From an uncultured Eubacteriales bacterium (GTDB lineage Bacteria; Bacillota; Clostridia; Lachnospirales; Lachnospiraceae): a DNA stretch of 12,149 nt. Under the pieces are notes generated by a model. It made no database searches. It had not been told where the DNA came from and saw nothing but the letters and a program-made list of their open reading frames with translations. A program made the position numbers and the translations under genes. Positions 1 through 6,848 of the stretch are shown piece by piece; position 1 is the stretch's first letter; every line of letters begins with the position of its first letter. Location: positions 1 through 12,149 of the forward strand of contig CASFUI010000343.1 in assembly GCA_949297565.1 (NCBI GenBank), given 5' to 3'.

Positions 1-1
1 A

Positions 2-1789
2 AGCAGCTATGAGGATTTAAAAAAGCGTGTTGAAAATTCTGATATAGTATCGTTTGATTTGTTTGATACACTGATTATGCGCAGGGTTTTTGCGCCTGAA
101 GATGTGTTCGGGCTGTTAGGTAAAAAAGCAGAGGAAGAGCTTAATATAAAGGGGATTGCTGATGTTAGGAGACAGATTTCGGCAAAATGTGACGCCTTTG
201 CCTCGCTGGAGGAAATATATCTAAAAATCAGGCAGGAATTACAGCTTACGGAGGAAATGACAAAAAAGCTCATTGAGCTTGAAAAATATATCGACACTAA
301 ACTTTGTGTGCCGCGCAGAAAAATAGTAGAGCTTTTTAATTATTCGCTAGCGTTGGGAAAGGATACATATATTGTAAGCGATATGTATTACTGCAGAAAG
401 GATTTGGAAGAGCTTCTTAATAGATGCGGAATTAAAGGAATACAGCCGGATAATATTTGGGTTTCCTGTGAGAGAAAGAGGGATAAAATTACCGGCTCAA
501 TGTGGAAGATGTTTGCCGACTCGGTGATAAAGGGCAGAAAATGCATCCACATCGGAGACAATGTAAAAGGTGATGTGAAAAATCCGACATATTTCGGAAT
601 AGAAACAGTTTATGTAATGAGCGGGAGGGACATGCTGCTTAATTCGTCAGTCCGCGAGCTTGCTTCGGATATAATAACGGCGGAGGACAGCGTATGTGCA
701 GGGCTGTTTGTGTCGGAGGTATTTAACAATCCTTATGCTCTGTGCAAATCAAAAGGAAAGCTTGTGTTTACGGACAGTGAAGTATACGGTTACAGCGTAT
801 ATGGTCCGATGATAACAAAGTTTCTTATATGGTTATATTGTAATTCTCATAAGGACAGTATTGACACACTGCTGTTTTTTGCAAGAGATGGATATTTTCT
901 TGAAAATGATTACAGGGAGATGATGAAGTTACTGGGAGACGTTAATTCCCAGAGGACAGAATATCTTCCGATTTCCAGGAGACTGATATATCTTGCCTCA
1001 GCTGAAGATGAGGAGGATTTCAGAAGGATAGTTGCTTTTCCGTATGTGGGGACATTCCGTGATTATATGCTGTCGCGGTTTAATATAAATGTTACGGATA
1101 AAAGTGAAAGATATAACGACAAGCAGGTTAATGCTGTCGGCGACGCGGACAGACTTATGGAATGGATAGAGCCATACAGGCAGGATATTGAAAAAGAAAT
1201 ATCACTCGAAAAACGTAATTATATAAAATATCTTGAAAAACACGGCCTGTTTGACAGGGAGCGCACCTTTGGAACGGTTGATTTAGGATATTACGGCACA
1301 AATCAGTTTTATCTTCAGAAGCTTTTAAAAAGAAAGATGGAGGGGTACTGCGTTTACGCATGTTTATCTCAAAATAATGTCTTCATAAATGAAATATCAA
1401 TGAAGGGCTGTTTTCAGCAGGATGATGACCCTGCTGCCGAGAGAAGCCTTATCAAAAAGAAAAATATGTATGTGGAGACGTTTTTGACGGCTCCATATGG
1501 AATGATACGATATATAGATGAAAATATGAACATGGTGTGTGAGCCTGATAAGAAAAGCCAGAAGAATTTCCAGATAAAAGAAAAGGTGAATGAAGGCGTT
1601 CTTAGATACCTCGCAGATTATGTGTCACTGTTTGACAGAAATGCTATAATGAAGATAAATAATATGATAGAAGAAAAGCTGTTTTATAATATTTTAAACG
1701 GAATGGCTGATATTTCAAAAGAAATACTAGAGGGATTTTATTTCGACAATGATTTTATCGGCGGAAGAGAAATCGGTATAGAGGCTTGA
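2..1789 (+). CDS. HAD-type hydrolase-like protein (COG5610-like), 5' end missing
   Basis: The reading frame is open to the left edge, so this is the C-terminal 595 residues of a longer protein. A TTG at 59 could be taken as a start, but it lies inside the first HAD motif (SFDLFDTL, bases 50-73, aspartates at visible residues 19 and 22), so it is not the true start. The other HAD motifs follow: VSDMY (Ser126), a Lys near 162, and HIGDNVKGD (Asp186, Asp191). The remaining two thirds is the conserved but uncharacterised region of such proteins, with FARDG (292-296), SRR (324-326) and VDLGYYGTNQ (425-434). No signal peptide or membrane segment is visible, so it is probably cytosolic. Proteins of this layout are common in bacterial glycan loci, but I know of no assigned reaction. 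A phosphatase or phosphotransferase role on a sugar intermediate is inference. licD follows after 32 bases on the same strand. Confidence 0.85.
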   Translation, partial: SSYEDLKKRVENSDIVSFDLFDTLIMRRVFAPEDVFGLLGKKAEEELNIKGIADVRRQISAKCDAFASLEEIYLKIRQELQLTEEMTKKLIELEKYIDTKLCVPRRKIVELFNYSLALGKDTYIVSDMYYCRKDLEELLNRCGIKGIQPDNIWVSCERKRDKITGSMWKMFADSVIKGRKCIHIGDNVKGDVKNPTYFGIETVYVMSGRDMLLNSSVRELASDIITAEDSVCAGLFVSEVFNNPYALCKSKGKLVFTDSEVYGYSVYGPMITKFLIWLYCNSHKDSIDTLLFFARDGYFLENDYREMMKLLGDVNSQRTEYLPISRRLIYLASAEDEEDFRRIVAFPYVGTFRDYMLSRFNINVTDKSERYNDKQVNAVGDADRLMEWIEPYRQDIEKEISLEKRNYIKYLEKHGLFDRERTFGTVDLGYYGTNQFYLQKLLKRKMEGYCVYACLSQNNVFINEISMKGCFQQDDDPAAERSLIKKKNMYVETFLTAPYGMIRYIDENMNMVCEPDKKSQKNFQIKEKVNEGVLRYLADYVSLFDRNAIMKINNMIEEKLFYNILNGMADISKEILEGFYFDNDFIGGREIGIEA

Positions 1790-1821
1790 GAGGTTTTTGA
1801 AGATACGGTACGGAGATTGAT

Positions 1822-2628
1822 ATGATAGAAATTGACGGGGCAACACTTAGGAAAATTCAGATGATACAGGTAGAAATGCTTGAGGAAGTCGACAGAATTT
1901 GTAAAAAGTGCGGTATACACTATAACATAATAGCAGGGACTCTTTTGGGCGCAGTCAGACACGGAGGATATATTCCGTGGGATGATGATGCCGATGTGGC
2001 AATGCTGAGAGAGGAGTATGAAAAGTTCAGGAAGGCGTGCAGGACTGAGCTTGACACTTCAAGATTTGAATTTCAGGACGACAGGCGTACCAAAGGCTAC
2101 AGGTGGGGATACGGAAAGCTGAGAAGAAAGAACACATTGTTTTTGAGGGAACACCAGGAGCATATGCCGTACTTTCAGGGGATATTTATTGATATATTTC
2201 CGCTCGATTCAGTGCCTGACAATTATATTTTGAGAAGTCTTAAGAATTTTGAGTGCTTTTGCGTAAGAAAACTTCTGTGGTCGAGAGTAGGAAAGACGGC
2301 AGACAAAAAAATATATATGAGGCTGTGGTTTTCGCTGCTTGACAGAATACCGGAAAAAAAGGTACTGAGATATTATCACGGAATGATACGAAGGGCTTAC
2401 GGAAAGAAAACAAGAATGGTAAGAATTCTTACTTTTCCTGCTCCGAACAGTGAATACGGGTATCTGAGAAGCTGGTATGAGAACAGTCAGGATACGATGT
2501 TTGAGGGCAGATGTTTTCAGGGGATCAGGGACTATGACAGTTATCTCAGCTTTAAGTTCGGCGATTATATGACGCTGCCGCCTGTTGAGAAGAGAAAGGT
2601 ACACCCGGTGAGCGCAATAAAGGTTTAG
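1822..2628 (+). CDS. LicD-family phosphotransferase
   Basis: A 268-residue protein of the LicD family (nucleotidyltransferase fold). Its best-known members move phosphocholine from CDP-choline onto cell-surface glycans; relatives transfer other phospho-groups. Diagnostic stretches are GTLLGAVRHGGYIPWDDD (39-56) with its acidic cluster at 54-56 and Asp58, GIFIDIFPLD (120-129), and near the C-terminus FGDYMTLPP (246-254) followed by HP (261-262). The length is normal for the family, and no signal or membrane segment is seen. The ATG has a GGAG (1812-1815) six bases upstream. It follows the HAD gene by 32 bases and ends in a terminator-like hairpin. No choline kinase or CDP-choline gene is in the window, so the transferred group is unknown. 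G+C is visibly higher here than in the gene that follows. The family call is firm; the substrate is not. Confidence 0.9.
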   Translation: MIEIDGATLRKIQMIQVEMLEEVDRICKKCGIHYNIIAGTLLGAVRHGGYIPWDDDADVAMLREEYEKFRKACRTELDTSRFEFQDDRRTKGYRWGYGKLRRKNTLFLREHQEHMPYFQGIFIDIFPLDSVPDNYILRSLKNFECFCVRKLLWSRVGKTADKKIYMRLWFSLLDRIPEKKVLRYYHGMIRRAYGKKTRMVRILTFPAPNSEYGYLRSWYENSQDTMFEGRCFQGIRDYDSYLSFKFGDYMTLPPVEKRKVHPVSAIKV

Positions 2629-2654
2629 TTAAAGCTTTAGCTGAAATTTTTTTT
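2624..2654 (+). terminator. Weak rho-independent terminator-like hairpin after licD
   Basis: An A-U-rich imperfect stem (left arm about 2624-2632, right arm about 2637-2646, one G bulged at 2643, AU/GU-heavy, small loop around AGCU) is followed directly by eight T residues (2647-2654). The left arm overlaps the licD stop codon. The shape fits an intrinsic terminator, but few G-C pairs make it weak. It may only attenuate read-through into the downstream genes. It coincides with one of the largest gaps between genes here (64 bases). Confidence 0.45.
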
Positions 2655-2673
2655 ATGAGCAGTATTTTTAATT

Positions 2674-2692
2674 AGGAGTATATGACAGAAGA
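2674..2692 (+). promoter_or_regulatory. Oddly placed ribosome binding site before the DUF115 gene
   Basis: The only good Shine-Dalgarno (AGGAG, 2674-2678) lies 14 bases from the ATG at 2693 but only 3 bases from another, out-of-frame ATG at 2682. That second ATG opens a 23-codon frame ending at 2753, overlapping the start of the real gene. No in-frame ATG, GTG or TTG lies closer to the AGGAG. Neither spacing is ideal, so initiation at 2693 may be weak or depend on the overlapping short frame. No clear -35/-10 promoter was found between 2647 and 2692. Confidence 0.35.
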
Positions 2693-3928
2693 ATGGAAAA
2701 AGTTTTTTTGTATGGGGCTGGAATTAATTGTGTGGGAGTTATTAAATTTTTAGGCAAGCAAAATATAGCTGCTGTTATAGACAGCGACGAAAAAATGAAC
2801 GGAGATGAGATAGAGGGAATAAAAATTATATCACCTCAGGAATATCTCAAAACAGGAAACGGAAGAAGTATATTTATTACAAGCTATTTTCATTCAGAAG
2901 CTATCGGCAAATATATAGAAAAAGAATTAAAAGTTCCTTATTATAAAAGTCCTTATATACAAATGGGGTTTTATGAGGACTGCAATGATATAATAGAAAA
3001 ATTTAATTTGTTACAGGAAAATATAATTTATTTATGGGAAAGCGACCCTATATCAAATTTGTTATGCGAATGTATAAATAAATTAAATCCTGATATTACA
3101 GTTGAGTATGTGGATAAAAAACATTTGAATAAAAATTATGACGGAGTTTTGATAATTACAGGTGATTTAAGTTATGAAGAAGCAGAAGCTGTCACTGGTT
3201 TATTTAAAAGTGAAAAAATAATTAATTTGTGCAAGGAATATTATAAACATTATTCGGTAAATAACGGTGAATTAAAAAAGTTTAGAAATATTCACTGTGG
3301 AAAGAGATGTTTTATAATTGGTAACGGCCCGAGCCTAACATATGATGATTTAGAGACTTTGAGGGACAATCATGAAATATGTTTTGCTGCGAACAGAGTA
3401 TTTTATGCATATGAGCATACATCGTGGAGACCGGATTATTATGTTTCGGTTGATTATATAGTCATAAACAAGGAGAGAGAGATTATTGAACAGATGCCGG
3501 AAACTAAATTTTTGCGTCATTTTTATAAAAATAAATATCAGAATTTAAACAAAAATATTTATGAGTTTCAGGGGCTTCTGCAAAGTAAACTTAATCCAAA
3601 GTTTTCTTTTGATATAGAAAAAGGTATTTATACGGGAAACACTGTTATATATGACGCGCTTCAAATTGCGGTGTACATGGGATTTAAGGAAATATATTTT
3701 TTGGGGGTTGACATGACATCTAATGCAAGACCTGAAGATGAAGGCGTACACTTTTATAAATCGCCTGATGTAAATGAAAAATTATTAAAAGGAAATTTTA
3801 ACGAAGCACTTAACGCATTGGAACACGCCAAAAACGTACTTGAGGAAAGGGGCGTCAAGTTGCGGAATGCTACACGTGGAGGGGAATTGGAAGTGTTTGA
3901 AAGAGTTGATTTTGATAGTTTATTTTAA
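2693..3928 (+). CDS. DUF115/MptE-like protein with N-terminal Rossmann-like module; candidate CMP-sugar transferase
   Basis: A 411-residue, apparently three-part protein. Residues 1-80 form a Rossmann-like module (VFLYGAG at 4-10, then IDSDEK at 29-34) also found in four other proteins here. Residues about 109-187 look like a second small alpha/beta region (GVLIITG, 151-157). Residues 200-411 match the DUF115/MptE-like group: CFIIGNGPSL (206-215), PDYYVSVD (247-254), GFKEIYFLGVDM (330-341) and a conserved-looking tail, ATRGGELEVFERVDF (393-407). The IIGNGPSL motif and fold group are shared with Maf flagellin glycosylation proteins and resemble GT42 sialyltransferases. A role in transferring a CMP-activated sugar acid is therefore attractive beside the next five genes, but it is inference. 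The pterin diphosphokinase name sometimes given to this family should not be taken literally. The 5' half is strikingly A+T rich. kdsA follows after 17 bases. Confidence 0.8.
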   Translation: MEKVFLYGAGINCVGVIKFLGKQNIAAVIDSDEKMNGDEIEGIKIISPQEYLKTGNGRSIFITSYFHSEAIGKYIEKELKVPYYKSPYIQMGFYEDCNDIIEKFNLLQENIIYLWESDPISNLLCECINKLNPDITVEYVDKKHLNKNYDGVLIITGDLSYEEAEAVTGLFKSEKIINLCKEYYKHYSVNNGELKKFRNIHCGKRCFIIGNGPSLTYDDLETLRDNHEICFAANRVFYAYEHTSWRPDYYVSVDYIVINKEREIIEQMPETKFLRHFYKNKYQNLNKNIYEFQGLLQSKLNPKFSFDIEKGIYTGNTVIYDALQIAVYMGFKEIYFLGVDMTSNARPEDEGVHFYKSPDVNEKLLKGNFNEALNALEHAKNVLEERGVKLRNATRGGELEVFERVDFDSLF

Positions 3929-3945
3929 AAAAGGAGAAAGAAAAA

Positions 3946-4758
3946 ATGAATGATTTGTTAGATAAAAACCGATTTTTTTTGATAGCAGGACCATGTGCGT
4001 TAGAGTCAGAAGAGAATGTGATGTACCTTTCAAGTGAAATAAAAAAAATAACTGAAAGGTTACATATAAATTATTCATTCAAAGTTTCATGGGATAAAGC
4101 TAACCGCACAGCAGTTGAGAACTACCGTGGACTGGGTTTGGAAAGAGGAATGGAAATTTTAAAAAAGGTAAAGAGAGAGGTAGGCGTAAAAATAACAACT
4201 GATATTCATGAGCCGTGGCAGGCAAAGCCTGTGTCAGAGGTTGCTGATATTATTCAAATCCCGGCATTTCTGTGCAGGCAGACTGATTTGATTAAAGCGG
4301 CAGCAGAAACCGGAAAGATTATTAATATTAAAAAAGCACAGTTCTTAAGTCCTGAGGAAATGGGACGAGTCGTAAAAAAATTTGAATATTATGGCAATAC
4401 AAATTTAATGTTGTGTGAACGCGGCGCAAGTTTTGGCTATAATAATCTGGTAGTTGATATGACCAGTTTTGTGAGAATGAAAAAACACGGTTATCCAGTT
4501 GTTTTTGACGCAACGCATAGTGTTCAGATATCCGGAGGGGGCGCGGACTTCGGAAACAGCGGCAAAAGAGAATATGTCCCTTATCTGGCAAGAGCGGCAA
4601 TGGCAACAGGTGCTGTTGACGGATTGTTTATGGAGGTGCATGATAATCCAGATAATGCAAAATGTGACGGCAGCTGTATGCTTAAATTGGATAGATTAGA
4701 AGAGCTGTTGTCTGAGTTGATAGAAATTCGCGAAATTCAAAATAAATACAAATATTGA
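3946..4758 (+). CDS. kdsA: 3-deoxy-8-phosphooctulonate (Kdo-8-P) synthase type enzyme
   Basis: A 270-residue cytosolic enzyme of the DAHP/KdsA aldolase family, which condenses phosphoenolpyruvate with an aldose phosphate (arabinose 5-phosphate in known KdsA) to give a 3-deoxy-ulosonate phosphate. Motifs along its length are IAGPCALES (13-21), SWDKANRT (48-55), TTDIHEP (84-90), PAFLCRQTDLI (106-116), NIKKAQF (127-133), CERGASFGYNNL (157-168), FDATHSVQ (187-194) and the C-terminal CDG (240-242). Cys17, His191, Glu230 and Asp241 match the metal ligands of the metal-dependent class; the E. coli metal-free class has Asn in place of this Cys. The usual RGPGLE loop is RGLGLE here (61-66), a small departure. 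AAGGAG at 3931-3936 sets the start. It is the first of five sugar-acid genes. KdsA is normal in Gram-negatives and unexpected in an ordinary Firmicute. Family assignment is firm; the exact aldose substrate is inferred. Confidence 0.92.
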   Translation: MNDLLDKNRFFLIAGPCALESEENVMYLSSEIKKITERLHINYSFKVSWDKANRTAVENYRGLGLERGMEILKKVKREVGVKITTDIHEPWQAKPVSEVADIIQIPAFLCRQTDLIKAAAETGKIINIKKAQFLSPEEMGRVVKKFEYYGNTNLMLCERGASFGYNNLVVDMTSFVRMKKHGYPVVFDATHSVQISGGGADFGNSGKREYVPYLARAAMATGAVDGLFMEVHDNPDNAKCDGSCMLKLDRLEELLSELIEIREIQNKYKY

Positions 4759-4772
4759 TAACAAAGGATTGG

Positions 4773-4787
4773 CAGGATAACAAAATG
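4773..4787 (+). promoter_or_regulatory. Ribosome binding site that fixes the isomerase start
   Basis: CAGGA (4773-4777) lies seven bases before the ATG at 4785. A TTG at 4755, overlapping the kdsA stop codon, would add ten residues but has no Shine-Dalgarno. The protein from 4785 begins MYILQPIIHETIWGG, the usual opening of this isomerase family, so 4785 is preferred. Confidence 0.75.
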
Positions 4788-5696
4788 TATATTTTACAAC
4801 CGATTATTCATGAGACTATCTGGGGCGGAAATAAATTAAAAAAATATGCGGATAATCACAGAGGAAATATAGGACATTTATATTTAATAAACGGACATAG
4901 AGATATGTCAAATTATATATTAAACGGAGATATGCAGGGGAAAAAGCTGTCAGAGGTATTTAATATATATAAGAATAAATGGAATATGGGAAAATATGAA
5001 GAATTTCCTTTAACCATAGCGTTAGTTGACGCTAAAGATGATTTGAGCATTCAAGTTCATCCGGACGATATTACCGCAGAAAAATTAGAACATAAAAAAA
5101 TCGGAAAGAAAGAATCGTGGCTGTTTTTGGATGCTCCTGACAGCGGTTGGATATATGGAGGATGTAAATGCCAATCCACGGAGGATATTAAAGAATCGAT
5201 AGAACATAATAATATCCAGAATGTGACAGCAAAAGTAAACATAAAAAAGTCTGATTACGCATGTGTTGAGGCAGGTACACTGCATGCTATGACAAAAGGC
5301 AGTTTGGTTTATGAAATAGAATACGGAAGTGATTTTACATATCGTTTTTATGATTATGAAAGAGTTGACTCATGCGGCAATAGAAGAGAATTACATATTG
5401 ATAAGGCATTGTGTTCTATAAAAACAGGTAAGAGACCGTTTGTCAAACATTGCTGTCCGTCAGAGTGGATTTCGGAAGATGTATATGAGATATGTATGCT
5501 TACGGGGGGACACAGATATGTAAATACAAGCGGTGGTATTGAATGCATTTCGGTTTTAAGTGGACTTGCGAGAGAAGACGGAGTAGATATTAAAGGCGGA
5601 ATGGGACTGCTCTTACTTCCGGGAGAGGAAATAGATGCATCTGCTTTAGATGAGTTCATTGTGGCGAGATTGTGTGATAACGAGGGAGATATGTGA
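4785..5696 (+). CDS. manA: Type I phosphomannose isomerase (ManA) homologue, possible pentose-phosphate isomerase
   Basis: A 303-residue cupin isomerase related to the short Bacillus-type ManA (about 315 residues), which interconverts fructose 6-phosphate and mannose 6-phosphate with a bound metal. Visible family marks are IWGG (12-15), LSIQVHPDD (87-95), KKESW (108-112), AGTLHAM (163-169) and YRFYDYER (186-193). The expected metal ligands Gln90, His92, Glu110 and His167 and the catalytic Arg187 are all present. In contrast, the substrate-side stretch that normally reads GExW near residue 30 is replaced by GHLYLING (30-37), hinting at a changed substrate. It sits between the Kdo-8-P synthase and phosphatase genes, where Gram-negatives would need an arabinose-5-phosphate isomerase, and no SIS-domain KdsD is in the window. 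Ribulose 5-phosphate to arabinose 5-phosphate is stereochemically the same kind of step at C2. Ordinary mannose 6-phosphate production remains possible. Confidence 0.85.
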   Translation: MYILQPIIHETIWGGNKLKKYADNHRGNIGHLYLINGHRDMSNYILNGDMQGKKLSEVFNIYKNKWNMGKYEEFPLTIALVDAKDDLSIQVHPDDITAEKLEHKKIGKKESWLFLDAPDSGWIYGGCKCQSTEDIKESIEHNNIQNVTAKVNIKKSDYACVEAGTLHAMTKGSLVYEIEYGSDFTYRFYDYERVDSCGNRRELHIDKALCSIKTGKRPFVKHCCPSEWISEDVYEICMLTGGHRYVNTSGGIECISVLSGLAREDGVDIKGGMGLLLLPGEEIDASALDEFIVARLCDNEGDM

Positions 5697-5698
5697 TG
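5682..5698 (+). promoter_or_regulatory. Stop-start overlap coupling the isomerase and phosphatase genes
   Basis: The isomerase stop TGA (5694-5696) overlaps the ATG at 5696-5698 (TGATG). GAGGGAG at 5682-5688 lies seven bases before that ATG. A GTG at 5693 is only four bases from the Shine-Dalgarno, so the ATG is the better start. The overlap suggests translational coupling. Confidence 0.7.
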
Positions 5699-6181
5699 AC
5701 TAAATTAAAAGCGTTCGTTATGGATGTTGACGGAACACTTACCGACGGCAAGATATATATGGGGGCCCAAGGAGAGATGTTTAAGGCGTTTGATATAAAA
5801 GACGGATATGGAGTACATGAGATATTACCTGAAAACGGCATCAAGACGGTTATTATGACAGGCAGAAGTTCGGAAATAGTTCTCAATAGAGCAGGAGAAT
5901 TGGAGATAGATATTGTATTGCAGAATATTAAGGACAAAGAGAAGGCTATCAGAGAACTGAAACAGAGGATGAATTGGAAGAGAGAAGAAATAGCATATAT
6001 AGGAGATGACATTATAGATATCTCGGCAATGAATGAATGCGGATTTTTGGCATGCCCTAATGATGCGGTTAAAGAGGTTAAAGAAATATGTCGGTATATT
6101 TGCAGAAATAACGGCGGACATGGCGCTGTTAGGGAGGTAATTGACTGGCTAAAGGAAAGAGATTTTATGGTGGGAGAATAG
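5696..6181 (+). CDS. kdsC: KdsC-type 3-deoxy-ulosonate phosphate phosphatase
   Basis: A 161-residue HAD phosphatase without a cap domain, the KdsC type, which works as a tetramer and removes the phosphate from Kdo 8-phosphate or closely related nonulosonate 9-phosphates. The four HAD motifs are complete: MDVDGTLTDG (9-18, Asp10 and Asp12), MTGR (54-57, Thr55), KDK (79-81, Lys81) and YIGDDIID (101-108). KAFDIKDGYGV (30-40) and the C-terminal GGHGAVREVIDW are typical KdsC features; the tail usually reaches the neighbouring subunit. Length is normal. The closest alternative is a Kdn-9-phosphate or NeuNAc-9-phosphate phosphatase, which belongs to the same subfamily and cannot be excluded by motifs alone. 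It overlaps the isomerase gene and is followed by the epimerase gene after three bases. Confidence 0.9.
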   Translation: MTKLKAFVMDVDGTLTDGKIYMGAQGEMFKAFDIKDGYGVHEILPENGIKTVIMTGRSSEIVLNRAGELEIDIVLQNIKDKEKAIRELKQRMNWKREEIAYIGDDIIDISAMNECGFLACPNDAVKEVKEICRYICRNNGGHGAVREVIDWLKERDFMVGE

Positions 6182-6184
6182 GCT

Positions 6185-6847
6185 ATGAAAATAAATTTAT
6201 GTCCGTCAATGATGTGCGCTGATTATAGAAACCTTGAAGAAGAGATAAAGAGACTTGAAAATGCGGGAGCTGATATTTTTCATTTGGACATTATGGACGG
6301 AAAGTATGTACCAAACTTTGGTATGGGATTACAGGATATAAAATGTATATGCTCTCAAACTAATATAAAAACAGAAGCGCATCTGATGATTGAGAATCCT
6401 CAAAGATATATTTCACTGTTTGCGGAATGCGGAGTTGATATTCTGTATATTCATCCGGAGTCGGAATATCATCCAATCACTACATTGCAGAAAATCTCAG
6501 AGCTGGGGTTGGAGGCGGGGATTGTAATAAATCCGGGAACGTCTATAGAGAGTATTTTGGAATTGCTGAATGTTGTAAAAAGGGTGCTTGTTATGGGAGT
6601 CAATCCGGGACAGGCAGGTCAGATGTATCTTCCGTATGCTGAGAAAAAGATAGATAAGCTGCTTAAACTGAAGGAAGAATATGGTTTTTCTATTGGTATG
6701 GACGGAGCTTGTAATATAGAGAGAATAAAAAGATTAAGCAAAAAAGGAGTTCAAAATTTCGTGCTGGGAACGGCTGCTCTTTTTTATGGTGATATGAATT
6801 ATAAAGAACATTTCAACATGATATATAGTGCGTTAGGGGAGGATTAA
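6185..6847 (+). CDS. rpe: Ribulose-phosphate 3-epimerase family protein (Rpe/AlsE type)
   Basis: A 220-residue TIM-barrel epimerase of the family that inverts C3 of ketose phosphates: ribulose 5-phosphate/xylulose 5-phosphate for Rpe, allulose 6-phosphate/fructose 6-phosphate for AlsE. Catalytic and metal residues are in place: HLDIMDGKYVPNFG (33-46; His33, Asp35), AHLMIENP (65-72; His66) and MDGACN (172-177; Asp173). Instead of the usual NPGFGGQ the phosphate loop reads NPGQAGQ (140-146), and PSMMC (7-11) and DGACN recall, from memory, the AlsE sequence more than housekeeping Rpe. The length fits Rpe. GGGAG (6172-6176) lies eight bases before the ATG. It is probably a pathway-dedicated copy supplying ketose phosphate to the neighbouring isomerase; the substrate (C5 or C6) is unsettled. 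Confidence 0.87.
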   Translation: MKINLCPSMMCADYRNLEEEIKRLENAGADIFHLDIMDGKYVPNFGMGLQDIKCICSQTNIKTEAHLMIENPQRYISLFAECGVDILYIHPESEYHPITTLQKISELGLEAGIVINPGTSIESILELLNVVKRVLVMGVNPGQAGQMYLPYAEKKIDKLLKLKEEYGFSIGMDGACNIERIKRLSKKGVQNFVLGTAALFYGDMNYKEHFNMIYSALGED

Positions 6848-6848
6848 A

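Noticed and set aside
59..61. TTG as the start codon of the first gene
   Set aside because: The frame is open upstream to the window edge, and the TTG lies inside the first HAD motif, between its two catalytic aspartates.
2209..2604. Long open frame on the minus strand (131 codons)
   Set aside because: It lies entirely within licD, lacks any recognisable motif or ribosome site, and is best explained as an antisense shadow. The other minus-strand frames were rejected for the same reason.
3973..3980. T8 tract near the start of kdsA as a phase-variation tract
   Set aside because: A and T runs of seven or eight are common throughout this A+T-rich window (for example 4041-4048, 10254-10260), so it does not stand out.
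4755..4784. TTG start giving a ten-residue longer ManA homologue
   Set aside because: No ribosome binding site precedes it, while the ATG at 4785 has CAGGA at a good distance and begins where the family begins.
5693..5695. GTG start for the KdsC homologue
   Set aside because: It is too close to the Shine-Dalgarno; the ATG at 5696 is better spaced and forms a standard TGATG overlap.
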